The position numbers and the translations under genes were made by a program. Positions 14,126 through 22,121 of a stretch of DNA of 30,969 nucleotides are shown here, one piece after another. Under the pieces are notes generated by a model. It was not told where the DNA came from. It was given only the letters and a program-made list of their open reading frames with translations, and ran no database searches. Source of the DNA: Zeimonas sp964538505 (GTDB taxonomy: Bacteria > Pseudomonadota > Gammaproteobacteria > Burkholderiales > Burkholderiaceae_E); assembly GCA_964538505.1 (NCBI GenBank), contig CAZIDY010000032.1, positions 1 to 30,969 on the forward strand, in the 5' to 3' direction. Positions within the stretch are counted from its first letter, which is position 1, and each line of letters opens with the position of its first letter.

Positions 14126-14821
14126 ATGAAACGCGTCCTGATCCTGCTGCTGCTCACCTGCGCGCTGCTCGCCGCGCTCATCGCGTCGAAGCCGGCGCGT
14201 GCGGGTCCGCAGCAGTACGAGGCGCTCGGCGACTCGGTCCGTTCGGCGCTCGCCGCCGCCGTTCGCGAAGACCAGGAAGCGCCCGAGGCGCAGTTCGTGT
14301 CGGTTGCCGAGAAGGTCGACTGGCTGGCGTCGATGTCGGCGCGCCTGCCGCGCCGATGGAAACCCGAGTACCGGCAGCGCATCGAGTTCCTGCACGCGGT
14401 TCGGTATGAGGCGCAGCGTGCCGGGCTCGATCCGCATCTCGTGCTCGGGCTCATCCAGGTCGAGAGCAACTTCCGTCGCTATGCGGTCTCGAGCGCCGGC
14501 GCGCGCGGCTACATGCAGGTGATGCCGTTCTGGACGCGGTTGATCGGCGACGCGGATGCGTCGAAGCTGTTCGAGATGCGAACGAACCTGCGCTACGGCT
14601 GCACGATCCTGCGGCATTACCTCGACATCGAGCGCGGCAACCTGTTCCGTGCGCTCGGTCGCTACAACGGCAGCCTCGGGCGTGCGGAGTATCCGAATGC
14701 GGTGCTGCGCGCGTGGAAGCGCTGGCAGTACACACCGCAACCCGTGCCCGAAAGCGCACCGCAGCGCGCCGCCGAGCGCTTCACCGAACGCAGCACGGAG
14801 GCAGAAGCGAAAGTGCTATAA
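14126..14821 (+). CDS. Lytic transglycosylase (SLT domain), exported
   Basis: Cleaves peptidoglycan glycan strands non-hydrolytically in the periplasm. The 231-residue protein begins with a signal peptide (KR, then a Leu-rich core, ARA about residue 26). The SLT domain has the catalytic Glu113 in QVESNF, the GYMQVMPFW block at 128-136 and LRHYLDIERGNLFRALGRYNG. ATG 14126 is the first start after the 27-bp gap from proS. A charged, repeat-free C-terminal tail (from about residue 200) has no recognised domain. Co-transcription with proS is likely from spacing; this pairing is common in Burkholderiales. Confidence 0.93.
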   Translation: MKRVLILLLLTCALLAALIASKPARAGPQQYEALGDSVRSALAAAVREDQEAPEAQFVSVAEKVDWLASMSARLPRRWKPEYRQRIEFLHAVRYEAQRAGLDPHLVLGLIQVESNFRRYAVSSAGARGYMQVMPFWTRLIGDADASKLFEMRTNLRYGCTILRHYLDIERGNLFRALGRYNGSLGRAEYPNAVLRAWKRWQYTPQPVPESAPQRAAERFTERSTEAEAKVL

Positions 14822-14855
14822 ACGGGGACACTTCCTTCGTCTCCGGATGGCACCG

Positions 14856-16361
14856 ATGAATATCGCTTCGAGCCTGCAGCAATGGGCGGCGCGCACGCCG
14901 TCGAAACCGGCAATCCTGTTCGAGAGCCGCACGATCAGCTACGCGCAACTCGAAGCCGATGCCTCGCGCCTTGCGAACGCGATGCGCGCACAGAACATCG
15001 GCGCGGGCGACCGCGTCGCGCTCTACCTGCCGAACATTCCCGAGTTCGCGACGACCTACTACGCGGTGCAGAAGATCGGTGCGATTCCGGTCGCGATCAA
15101 CGCGATCTTCCGCACCGGCGAGGTCGAGTACCTGCTCAACGACTCGGGCGCCGTGCTCGTGTTTGCCGTCGCCGAACTGGTGGACTTCGTTCCGCGCGCA
15201 TCGTGCCCGGCGCTGAAGCACGTCGTTGTCTGCGAGGGTGAAGCGGCGGACGGCACGCAGACGCTCGCGCAATGGTGCGCCGGACAGCCGGAGCGTTTCG
15301 ACCCGGTCGAACGTGCTCCCGACGATCCTGCGGCGCTGATCTATTCGTCGGGTACCACCGGCTTTCCGAAGGGCGTCACGCTGTCGCAATCGAATATCTC
15401 GAGCAACGTCGCCACTGCGGCGAAGTACTCGGACTATCGCGACGACGACCGCCTGTGCGCGTTCCTGCCGCTGTTTCACGTCTACGGGCAGAACTACATC
15501 CTGAACGCGGCGATCCTCGCCGGCGCCACCGTGTGCCTGTTCCGCCGCTTCGTTCCCGATGTCGTGCTCGAGGCGATCCAGCGCGACCGCATCACGCTGT
15601 TCTTCGGTGTGCCGACGATCTTCATCGGCCTGCTGTCGATGGATCTGTCGAAGTACGACCTGTCGTCGATCCGCTACGAGATGTCGGCCGCGGCGACGAT
15701 GCCCGAGGAGATCTCGCGCCGCTGGACCGAGCGCTTCGGCCGGCGCGTCTACGAAGGCTACGGCCTCACCGAGTGCTCGCCCTTCGCCTGCTACAACGAC
15801 CTCGTCGAGCATCGCTTCGGGTCGGTGGGGCGTGCGGTCGAAGGCTTCACGCTGAAGATCTTCGACGAGAACGACAAGGAGCTTCCGCGCGGCGAATGGG
15901 GCGAGATCTGCATCCAGGGCCCGGGCGTGATGCTCGGCTACTGGAAACGTCCCGAGGACACCGCGCAGACGCTGCGCGGCGGCTGGCTGCACTCAGGCGA
16001 CATCGGGCGCATGGATGAAGACGGCTATGTCTTCATCGTCGACCGCGTCAAGGACATGATCAACGTCTCGGGCTTCAAGGTGTGGCCGGCCGAACTCGAG
16101 CAGTACCTGTACAAGCTGCCGCAGGTGCAGGAGGTGGCCGTCTACGGCATTCCGCATCCGGAGAAGGGCGAGCAGGTGGTGGTTGCCGTCGTGCCGAAGG
16201 CCGGGCAGGCGATCACGCCCGACGACGTGATTGCGTATTGCCGCGCGAACATCGCCGCGTACAAGGTTCCGGCGCGCGTCGACATCGTTCAGGAGCTGCC
16301 GAAGAGCGCGACCGGGAAAATCCTGAAGCGCGTGCTGCGTGATGAGGCGGTCAAGCCGTGA
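14856..16361 (+). CDS. AMP-forming acyl-CoA ligase (FadD-like family)
   Basis: Adenylates a carboxylic acid and transfers it to coenzyme A. The 501-residue protein has the ANL-superfamily motifs: YSSGTTGFPKG at 163-173 (P-loop), EGYGLTECSP, the GWLHSGDIG hinge region and the catalytic Lys in KSATGKILKR near the C-terminus. Substrate (long-chain, medium-chain or aromatic acid) cannot be read from the sequence. ATG 14856 is preferred; ATG 14847 (adding MAP) is equally open. The gene lies 34 bp after the transglycosylase and 50 bp before a Liv-type binding protein, which hints that it activates a carboxylic acid imported by that transporter. Confidence 0.9.
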   Translation: MNIASSLQQWAARTPSKPAILFESRTISYAQLEADASRLANAMRAQNIGAGDRVALYLPNIPEFATTYYAVQKIGAIPVAINAIFRTGEVEYLLNDSGAVLVFAVAELVDFVPRASCPALKHVVVCEGEAADGTQTLAQWCAGQPERFDPVERAPDDPAALIYSSGTTGFPKGVTLSQSNISSNVATAAKYSDYRDDDRLCAFLPLFHVYGQNYILNAAILAGATVCLFRRFVPDVVLEAIQRDRITLFFGVPTIFIGLLSMDLSKYDLSSIRYEMSAAATMPEEISRRWTERFGRRVYEGYGLTECSPFACYNDLVEHRFGSVGRAVEGFTLKIFDENDKELPRGEWGEICIQGPGVMLGYWKRPEDTAQTLRGGWLHSGDIGRMDEDGYVFIVDRVKDMINVSGFKVWPAELEQYLYKLPQVQEVAVYGIPHPEKGEQVVVAVVPKAGQAITPDDVIAYCRANIAAYKVPARVDIVQELPKSATGKILKRVLRDEAVKP

Positions 16362-16411
16362 TACGGTAACCGGCTTCGTTTTCTCGAAAAACACAAAGGA
16401 AGGAGACGGGC

Positions 16412-17662
16412 ATGACCCGAGTCACGCGTCGTGATTTCAACCGGCTGGCCGCGGGCTCCGCGATCGCCGGCGCCGGCACGCTCGCAGCCCCTGCCATCGT
16501 GCGTGCCCAGTCGAAGAAGCTGAAGGTGGGCGTGCTGCTGCCGCGCTCGGGCGCGCTCGCGTTCATCGGGCAGTCGTGCCAGCGCGGCGCCGACATCTCG
16601 CCGGCGCTGCTCTCGGAGATGTACGGTGTCGATGTCGAGCTGATGAACGCCGACACGGAATCCAGTGTCGACGTGGCGCGCTCGCGGGCGGAAAAGCTCA
16701 TCGACGAGGGCGCCCATGTGCTGATGGGGCCCTTCGATTCCGGCGCCGCCGCGGCGATCGCGCAGGTGGCCGAGCAGCGCAAGGTGCCGTTCGCGGTGAA
16801 CATCGCCGCGGCGCCGCAGATCACCGAGCAGGGCTACAGGTACACGTTCCGCAACTTCCCCACCGCGGGCGAGCTGATCACCAACGGTCTTGCGCTCACG
16901 CGCGACCTCTTCCAGTCGACGCGCGCGGCGCCGCGCACCGCGGTGTTCATGCATGTGAACGACACCTTCGGCACGTCGATGGCCAAGGGCATCGCCGCGA
17001 TCCTGCCGCGGCTCGATTACCTGCCGTTCAGGATCGTCGACACGATTGCCTACGATCGCGAGGCGCGCGACCTCTCGGTGGAGGTCGCCAAGGCGAAGGC
17101 CACCAACGCCGACTTCATCCTGCTGGTGAGCCGCCTGAACGATGCGATCCTGCTCGTGCGCGAGCTCGTCAAGCAGCGCTGGTCGCCGCAGGCAATTCTT
17201 TCCCCGGGCTCGCCCGGCATGTACGAGGCGCAGTTCTACAAGGCGCTCGGCAACCGCTACTCCGACTACTGCATCTCGAACGTGCCCTGGTACAACCCGA
17301 ACGCCGCGCTCACGAAGCGCGTCGAGGCGCAGTTCAACAAGCAGTTTCCGCAGGAACAGCTGATGTTCCATGCGCTGAACGTCGGTTTCAGCTTCGAGGC
17401 GATGATGATCGCCGCCGATGCGTTCAAGCGGGCGGGTTCCACCGACGGCGCGCAACTGGCCGATGCGCTGCGCCAGACGAACATCGCCGAGCACATGATG
17501 ATCGGCGGGCCGATCCAGTTCGACGCGAAGGGGCAGAACTCGAATACCGCCTCGGCGTGCATCCAGAACCGGGACGGCCAGCCGAAGGTCGTGCTGCCCG
17601 AATCGGCAGCACAGGCGAAGCCGGTGTTCCCGGTGCCGGGGTGGCAGGAGCGCAAGGCCTGA
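16412..17662 (+). CDS. Tat-exported ABC substrate-binding protein, Liv type (copy 1)
   Basis: Periplasmic binding component of a Liv/HAAT-type importer. The 416-residue protein has a twin-arginine signal (TRRDFNRL, residues 5-12) and probable cleavage after VRA (residue 32). The mature part starts LKVGVLLPRSGALAFIGQS and has the Periplas_BP_6 fold (GVLLPxSG, LMGPFDSGAAAAI, FRNFPTAGE). ATG 16412 is preceded by AAGGAAGGAG, a strong ribosome binding site. A near-identical paralogue follows at 17949. An intrinsic terminator after this copy suggests that it is transcribed apart from copy 2. The ligand is unknown; copy number and the neighbouring acyl-CoA ligase point to an acid rather than a standard amino acid (inference). 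Confidence 0.94.
   Translation: MTRVTRRDFNRLAAGSAIAGAGTLAAPAIVRAQSKKLKVGVLLPRSGALAFIGQSCQRGADISPALLSEMYGVDVELMNADTESSVDVARSRAEKLIDEGAHVLMGPFDSGAAAAIAQVAEQRKVPFAVNIAAAPQITEQGYRYTFRNFPTAGELITNGLALTRDLFQSTRAAPRTAVFMHVNDTFGTSMAKGIAAILPRLDYLPFRIVDTIAYDREARDLSVEVAKAKATNADFILLVSRLNDAILLVRELVKQRWSPQAILSPGSPGMYEAQFYKALGNRYSDYCISNVPWYNPNAALTKRVEAQFNKQFPQEQLMFHALNVGFSFEAMMIAADAFKRAGSTDGAQLADALRQTNIAEHMMIGGPIQFDAKGQNSNTASACIQNRDGQPKVVLPESAAQAKPVFPVPGWQERKA
17255..17544. repeat. 290-bp tract identical in both binding-protein genes
   Basis: Bases 17255-17544 are the same, base for base, as 18792-19081 (offset 1537). A second identical tract of 188 bases is 16955-17142 (partner 18492-18679). The regions between and outside these tracts differ in both synonymous and coding positions, so divergence is patchy. 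Confidence 0.9.
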
Positions 17663-17688
17663 TTCAGGGCCGAATGCGAATCGACGCG

Positions 17689-17714
17689 AAACCGGGCCGG
17701 AGCGCCCGGTTTTT
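17689..17714 (+). terminator. Intrinsic terminator after binding protein copy 1
   Basis: A 9-bp GC-rich stem (AAACCGGGC at 17689-17697 and GCCCGGTTT at 17704-17712) with a 6-base loop runs into TTTTT (17710-17714), 26 bases after the stop. The rest of the gap to copy 2 (17715-17948) shows no gene. Confidence 0.8.
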
Positions 17715-17948
17715 CGTGAGGGCGAGCGACGCCCGCCGCCATTCGCTGACGGCTTGCGATGCTTCGGTTCTCGAACTCGCGCTTCGCGAGGGTCGCTACG
17801 CTGGACGAGTCGCTGCGATCGGCAGCCGACCGGGCGGGTGTTCCCGCAGTCTGAACGACTCTTTGCTGGATACGTCTTGCCAGATGCTGCGCGAACCGAG
17901 CATCATCGCGCGTCGTTGTCGATACAACACACCACGAAGGAGAGGAGC

Positions 17949-19199
17949 ATGACCCGAGTCACACGTCGTGATTTCAACCGGCTGGCCGCGGGCTCCGCGG
18001 TCGCCGGCGCCAGCGCGCTTGCCGCACCTGCCATCGTTCGCGCCCAGTCGAAGAAGCTCAAGGTAGGCGTGCTGCTGCCGCGCTCGGGCGCGCTGGCGTT
18101 CATCGGACAGTCGTGCCAGCGCGGCGCAGACATCGCGCCGGCGCTGCTCTCGGAGATGTACGGCGTCGACGTCGAGCTGATGAACGCCGACATCGAATCG
18201 AACGTCGACGTGGCGCGCTCGCGCGCGGAGAAGCTCGTCGACGAAGGCGCGCACGTGCTGATGGGCGCCTTCGATTCGGGCCCGACCACGGCGATCGCGC
18301 AGGTGGCCGAGCAGCGCAAGGTGCCGCTCGTGGTGAACATTGCTGCGGCCCCGCAGATCACCGAGCAGGGCTTCCAGTACACCTTCCGCAACTTCCCGAA
18401 CGCGCCCGAGCTGATCCGCAACGGTCTGGCGCTCACCGGGAACATCTTCCAGGCGACGCGCTCGGCGCCGCGTACGGCGGTGTTCATGCACGTGAACGAC
18501 ACCTTCGGCACGTCGATGGCCAAGGGCATCGCCGCGATCCTGCCGCGGCTCGATTACCTGCCGTTCAGGATCGTCGACACGATTGCCTACGATCGCGAGG
18601 CGCGCGACCTCTCGGTGGAGGTCGCCAAGGCGAAGGCCACCAACGCCGACTTCATCCTGCTGGTGAGCCGCCTGAACGACGCGATCCTGCTCGTGCGCGA
18701 GCTCGTCAAGCAGCGCTGGTCGCCGCAGGCGGTGCTGAGCCCGGGATCGCCCGGCATGTACGAAGCGCAGTTCTACAAGGCGCTCGGCAATCGCTACTCC
18801 GACTACTGCATCTCGAACGTGCCCTGGTACAACCCGAACGCCGCGCTCACGAAGCGCGTCGAGGCGCAGTTCAACAAGCAGTTTCCGCAGGAACAGCTGA
18901 TGTTCCATGCGCTGAACGTCGGTTTCAGCTTCGAGGCGATGATGATCGCCGCCGATGCGTTCAAGCGGGCGGGTTCCACCGACGGCGCGCAACTGGCCGA
19001 TGCGCTGCGCCAGACGAACATCGCCGAGCACATGATGATCGGCGGGCCGATCCAGTTCGACGCGAAGGGGCAGAACTCGAAGGTTGCTTCGGCGTGTATT
19101 CAGAACCGCGGGGGGCAGCCGCTGGTCGTGTTGCCGGAGGAGGCGGCGCAGTCGAAGCCGGTGTTCCCGGTGCCGGGGTGGCAGGAGCGGAAGGCCTGA
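17949..19199 (+). CDS. Tat-exported ABC substrate-binding protein, Liv type (copy 2)
   Basis: Paralogue of the gene at 16412, also 416 residues, with the same twin-arginine signal and start. ATG 17949 follows AAGGAGAGGAG, a strong ribosome binding site. Differences from copy 1 are concentrated in residues 18-180 and in the last 35 residues (for example ALAA for TLAA, NVDV for SVDV, FDSGPTTAI for FDSGAAAAI, VASACIQNRGGQPLVV for TASACIQNRDGQPKVV). The central-to-C-terminal part is protein-identical except for a few sites. Both copies presumably deliver to the LivHMGF permease 1 kb downstream, possibly with different ligand range. A frame upstream of 17949 has no ribosome binding site and no homology. 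Confidence 0.94.
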   Translation: MTRVTRRDFNRLAAGSAVAGASALAAPAIVRAQSKKLKVGVLLPRSGALAFIGQSCQRGADIAPALLSEMYGVDVELMNADIESNVDVARSRAEKLVDEGAHVLMGAFDSGPTTAIAQVAEQRKVPLVVNIAAAPQITEQGFQYTFRNFPNAPELIRNGLALTGNIFQATRSAPRTAVFMHVNDTFGTSMAKGIAAILPRLDYLPFRIVDTIAYDREARDLSVEVAKAKATNADFILLVSRLNDAILLVRELVKQRWSPQAVLSPGSPGMYEAQFYKALGNRYSDYCISNVPWYNPNAALTKRVEAQFNKQFPQEQLMFHALNVGFSFEAMMIAADAFKRAGSTDGAQLADALRQTNIAEHMMIGGPIQFDAKGQNSKVASACIQNRGGQPLVVLPEEAAQSKPVFPVPGWQERKA

Positions 19200-19229
19200 G
19201 TATCTCCGAGGCTCCGCGGGCCGATACGA

Positions 19230-19258
19230 ACGAAGCGTCGCCTAACGCGGCGCTTCGT
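19230..19258 (+). terminator. Hairpin after binding protein copy 2, probable terminator
   Basis: Arms 19230-19241 and 19247-19258 pair over 12 positions with one G-T pair and a 5-base loop, 30 bases after the stop. The T-tract is weak (TCTATCGT), so termination efficiency is uncertain. Confidence 0.5.
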
Positions 19259-19390
19259 CTATCGTCGCTTGGCGATGCGGGCGCCGCGAGTCCAAGCGTT
19301 TCGGACGTTTGTCGCTGATCTTGACAGTGTCTCGGACCAGCGTGGGGATGTTAAGCGCAAGTCATTGATTTATAAGTTTCTTATATCCGT

Positions 19391-19407
19391 TGGCCCGCAA
19401 TGTGCTT
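19391..19407 (+). promoter_or_regulatory. Sigma-54 (-24/-12) promoter of the PEP-CTERM gene
   Basis: TGGCCCG, four bases, then GTGCTT: the invariant GG (19392-19393) and GC (19404-19405) are 12 bases apart, as required for RpoN promoters (consensus TGGCACG-N4-TTGCW; only two of the consensus positions differ). The start codon is 47 bases after the -12 GC. A dyad TATAAG-TTT-CTTATA (19371-19385) sits just upstream in an AT-rich stretch, and GACAGTGTC (19323-19331), a 9-base palindrome, lies 60 bases upstream, a possible activator site. Confidence 0.65.
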
Positions 19408-19452
19408 CACTATTTCTACACTGGATATTCCGTGCCGAATGGTGATATCGAC

Positions 19453-20031
19453 ATGAAGAACGTGATTCGGGCTGGGTTGGTTTTCTTCGCGATGGGCTGG
19501 ACGTCGTTCGTCGGAGCGATTCCGGCGGCTACTGTCGGCAGCATGGACACCTTGATAGGCTCAGCAGTCCTCGCAAACTCGGGCGATGCGACGGAACAGG
19601 CTTTCGTCAACGGGCTTACCGATCCCGACTACATCCTTACCGGGAAGTACGGGAGTGACGACGACAATTGGGAGGCCGTAGATGGCGACCCGGGAGGGTT
19701 TGCGTTTCGGTTCACCGGGACCTGCACCGAGAACGCCTTCTCGAACACGTGTTCGGACGCGCCCGATTTCTATGTAATCAAGTTGGGTACCGGCGGTTCT
19801 CCGGCCGGAACGTCTACGCATTATCTGTTCCGCAACGACGACTCCAACGAGTGGGCCTACGTCAACCTGTCGCAGTTCCCCGACGTGTCGAACATGAACA
19901 TCGGCCGTGTCAGCCATCTGAGCGTTGGTGTCGGCACCGATCGGGTTGATGTGCCCGAACCCGCCACCATGGCATTGCTCGGTGTCGCGATGGCCGGTCT
20001 CGCTCTGGCCTCTCGGCGACGCCAACGTTGA
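19453..20031 (+). CDS. PEP-CTERM sorting-domain protein
   Basis: An exported surface or matrix protein of 192 residues. The signal peptide is at 1-22 (KNVIRAG, then a hydrophobic core). The C-terminal sorting signal is complete: VPEP at 167-170, a hydrophobic segment, then SRRRQR at the end. Exosortase (XrtA/EpsH type) is expected to cleave at the PEP motif; no exosortase gene is in this window. The mature part has two Cys close together (CTENAFSNTC) and many Asp/Asn/Gly/Thr, with no catalytic motif. ATG 19453 fits the sigma-54 promoter; an in-frame TTG at 19390 would overlap that promoter. Codon use and base composition are less GC-rich than in the neighbours. It lies between binding protein copy 2 and livH. 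Confidence 0.92.
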   Translation: MKNVIRAGLVFFAMGWTSFVGAIPAATVGSMDTLIGSAVLANSGDATEQAFVNGLTDPDYILTGKYGSDDDNWEAVDGDPGGFAFRFTGTCTENAFSNTCSDAPDFYVIKLGTGGSPAGTSTHYLFRNDDSNEWAYVNLSQFPDVSNMNIGRVSHLSVGVGTDRVDVPEPATMALLGVAMAGLALASRRRQR

Positions 20032-20053
20032 CGCCCGTTCGACCTCCTTGGAG

Positions 20054-20083
20054 ACCCCCGCTCGCATGCGGGGGTTTCTGTTT
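20054..20083 (+). terminator. Intrinsic terminator after the PEP-CTERM gene
   Basis: An 8-bp stem (ACCCCCGC at 20054-20061, GCGGGGGT at 20068-20075) with a 6-base loop is followed by TTTCTGTTT. It lies 22 bases after the stop and closes the PEP-CTERM transcription unit. Confidence 0.8.
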
Positions 20084-20178
20084 GCACGTTCAGAAAGAGC
20101 ATCGTTGGTCCAGATCGGTCTGGAAGTCGCCTCTGAATCGTTGAATCGCATCGCGGGGCGCCAACGCGGCTTTTCCGT

Positions 20179-20207
20179 TTTGCAGCCCGGCCCGGGTTCG
20201 GTATCCT
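20179..20207 (+). promoter_or_regulatory. Weak candidate promoter for the liv operon
   Basis: TTTGCA (20179-20184) and TATCCT (20202-20207) are 17 bases apart, 53 bases before livH. Each box matches the consensus at four of six positions. The palindrome CCCGGCCCGGG (20186-20196) falls inside the spacer. Low confidence. Confidence 0.3.
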
Positions 20208-20260
20208 GCGTCCCCATCCGCATTTCGCAGTTGCGCTGACGAACGCTCCGGAGTTCTCGC

Positions 20261-21127
20261 TTGCCCATCGAGGCTGTTGCCAACATCGTCCTCAGCGGTC
20301 TGCTGACAGGCCTGATCTACGGCCTGATGGCCCTGGGCCTCTCCGTCATCTACGGCGTCGTGCGCATCGTCAACTTCGCGCATGGCGAGCTGATGGCACT
20401 CGCGATGTACGCGACGGTCTTTGCCTTCGCGTTCACCGGTGTCGATCCCCTGTGGATGCTGGTGCCGATCGCGCTCGCGTTCTTCGGCGTCGGCTACGTG
20501 CTGCAGCGGGGGCTGATCAACCCGTTCATCGACCGCCCCGAGCATTCGCAGTTCATCCTGCTGCTCGCCGTCGCGCTGGTGCTGGTCAACCTGCTGCTCG
20601 TCGCCTTCGGACCGGATGCGCGCAGCGTTTTCGTCGACTATGCGCTCGACTCCTACGAGATCGGGCCGCTGCTGGTCGACAAGGTGCGCGTGATCTGCGC
20701 GGCGGTGGCGCTGGTCGCCTGCGCGATCCTGTTCGCGATCTTCCGCTACACGTCCTTCGGCAAGGCGATCCGCGCGTGCGCCGACAACCTGCTCGGCGCG
20801 CAGGTGGTCGGGCTGAACGTCAAGCACCTGTATGCGCTGACCTTCGGGCTCGGCACTGCCTGTGTCGGCGTTGCCGGAACGCTGCTGTCGATGATGGTCG
20901 ACGTCACGCCGGGGCTCGGGCCCGCCTATACGCTGCTCGCCTTCGTGATCGTGATCATCGGCGGGCTCGGCTCGATGGTCGGGGCGCTGGCCGGCGGCAT
21001 CCTGATCGGCGTCTCCGAGTCGGTGGCCGGACTGCTGATCACGCCGTCGGCCAAGAGCATGTTCTCGTTCGCGCTGCTCATCCTCGTGCTTGCGTTCCGG
21101 CCGCAGGGCCTGTTCCGGGCGCGGTGA
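20261..21127 (+). CDS. livH: Liv-type ABC importer permease LivH
   Basis: Inner-membrane permease of the branched-chain-amino-acid-type importer, 288 residues, with about eight membrane segments. The family blocks GLSVIYGVVRIVNFAHGELMA (near residue 25), FGKAIRAC.DN and GLGSMVGALAGGILIGV are present. The start is TTG 20261, with CGGAG 8 bases upstream; the next ATG would remove part of the first membrane helix. It pairs with LivM (7-bp gap). Substrate depends on the binding protein and is not shown. Confidence 0.94.
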   Translation: MPIEAVANIVLSGLLTGLIYGLMALGLSVIYGVVRIVNFAHGELMALAMYATVFAFAFTGVDPLWMLVPIALAFFGVGYVLQRGLINPFIDRPEHSQFILLLAVALVLVNLLLVAFGPDARSVFVDYALDSYEIGPLLVDKVRVICAAVALVACAILFAIFRYTSFGKAIRACADNLLGAQVVGLNVKHLYALTFGLGTACVGVAGTLLSMMVDVTPGLGPAYTLLAFVIVIIGGLGSMVGALAGGILIGVSESVAGLLITPSAKSMFSFALLILVLAFRPQGLFRAR

Positions 21128-21134
21128 AGCAGCG

Positions 21135-22121
21135 ATGAATCGCTCCGTCGTCGCGCTGCTCGTCCTGCTCGGCATCCTGCTGGTGCTGCCGTTGGCGCTC
21201 GATCGCTACCTGCTGTCGGTGATGATCCTGATCCTGTACTTCGCGTACGTGGGCCAGGCGTGGAACGTGATGATGGGCTTCTGCGGACAACTGTCGCTCG
21301 GGCACGCGCTGTTCGTCGGCCTGGGCGCCTACACCTCGGCGGCGCTGTTCCAGCACTTCTCGATCGTTCCGTGGGTCGGCATGATCGCGGCGATCGTCGT
21401 CTGTGTCGTCATGGCGTCGTTCATCGGGTGGCTTGCCTTTCGCTTCGGCATCGGCGGTACGTACTTCGCGCTGCTGACGATCGCATTCGCCGAGTTCACC
21501 CGGATCGGCTTCGAGCACTTCGGCTGGGTCGGCGGCACCGGTGGCTTCTTCCTGCGCGTGACGCAACAGGACCAGATCGATCTCGCGTATCTTCGCGGCC
21601 CGCCGATCCTGTTCTATTACCTGGCGCTCGCGCTGGCCACGCTCGCCTTCGTCGTCTGCTGGTGGATGTTGCGCGGGCGGCTGGGCTTTTACTTCCGCGC
21701 GATCCGCGACAACGAGGAAGCGGCGCGCGCCGCCGGCGTCGACGTGTTTCGCTACAAGATGTACGCGGTGCAGATCTCCGGCGGGATGACCGCGCTCGCC
21801 GGCGTCTTCTTCGCGTTCTATTACAACAACCTGTTTCCCGACCAGGTGTTCCACATCAGCCGCTCGATCGAGATCATTCTCGCGCCGATCATCGGCGGCA
21901 TCGGTACGCTGTTCGGGCCGATCCTCGGCGCGGCGGTGCTTACGCTGATGTCCGAGGGGATCAACGAGGCGCTGTCGCTCGCCGGATACGAGATTCCGGG
22001 TGCCAAGCAGATCCTCTACGGCATCGCGCTCGGTGCCGCGATCATGTTCATGCCGCACGGTATCTGGCCGCTGCTTGCGCGCAGGTTCGGCTTCCGCCGC
22101 TCGGTGACGGCCGATGACTGA
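21135..22121 (+). CDS. livM: Liv-type ABC importer permease LivM
   Basis: Second inner-membrane permease, 328 residues, with about eight membrane segments. Conserved blocks are WNVMMGFCGQLSLGHALFVGLGAYT, GIGGTYFALLTIAFAE, IRDNEEAARAAGVDVFRYK and GGIGTLFGPILGA. ATG 21135 gives the expected N-terminus; the frame is open back to 21090 but inside livH. The 3' end overlaps livG by 8 bp. The last ten residues (RFGFRRSVTADD) are cytoplasmic and basic. Confidence 0.95.
   Translation: MNRSVVALLVLLGILLVLPLALDRYLLSVMILILYFAYVGQAWNVMMGFCGQLSLGHALFVGLGAYTSAALFQHFSIVPWVGMIAAIVVCVVMASFIGWLAFRFGIGGTYFALLTIAFAEFTRIGFEHFGWVGGTGGFFLRVTQQDQIDLAYLRGPPILFYYLALALATLAFVVCWWMLRGRLGFYFRAIRDNEEAARAAGVDVFRYKMYAVQISGGMTALAGVFFAFYYNNLFPDQVFHISRSIEIILAPIIGGIGTLFGPILGAAVLTLMSEGINEALSLAGYEIPGAKQILYGIALGAAIMFMPHGIWPLLARRFGFRRSVTADD

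Noticed and set aside
12410..14740. Long minus-strand open frame opposite proS and the transglycosylase
   Set aside because: Antisense shadow of two well-identified genes, with low-complexity composition and no ribosome binding site tied to a plausible start.
14819..14836. AAACGGGGACACTTCC stretch between the transglycosylase and the acyl-CoA ligase
   Set aside because: It resembles the GGGGACACTTCC motifs scattered in some betaproteobacterial genomes, but there is a single copy here with no dyad, so I cannot support a repeat call.
17663..17948. Continuation of a plus-strand frame between the two binding-protein genes
   Set aside because: It crosses an intrinsic terminator, has no ribosome binding site of its own and its translation is Arg/Ser-rich noise.
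19390..19452. TTG start at 19390 for a longer PEP-CTERM protein
   Set aside because: It would put the start codon at the -24 element of the sigma-54 promoter and add 21 residues before a good signal peptide.
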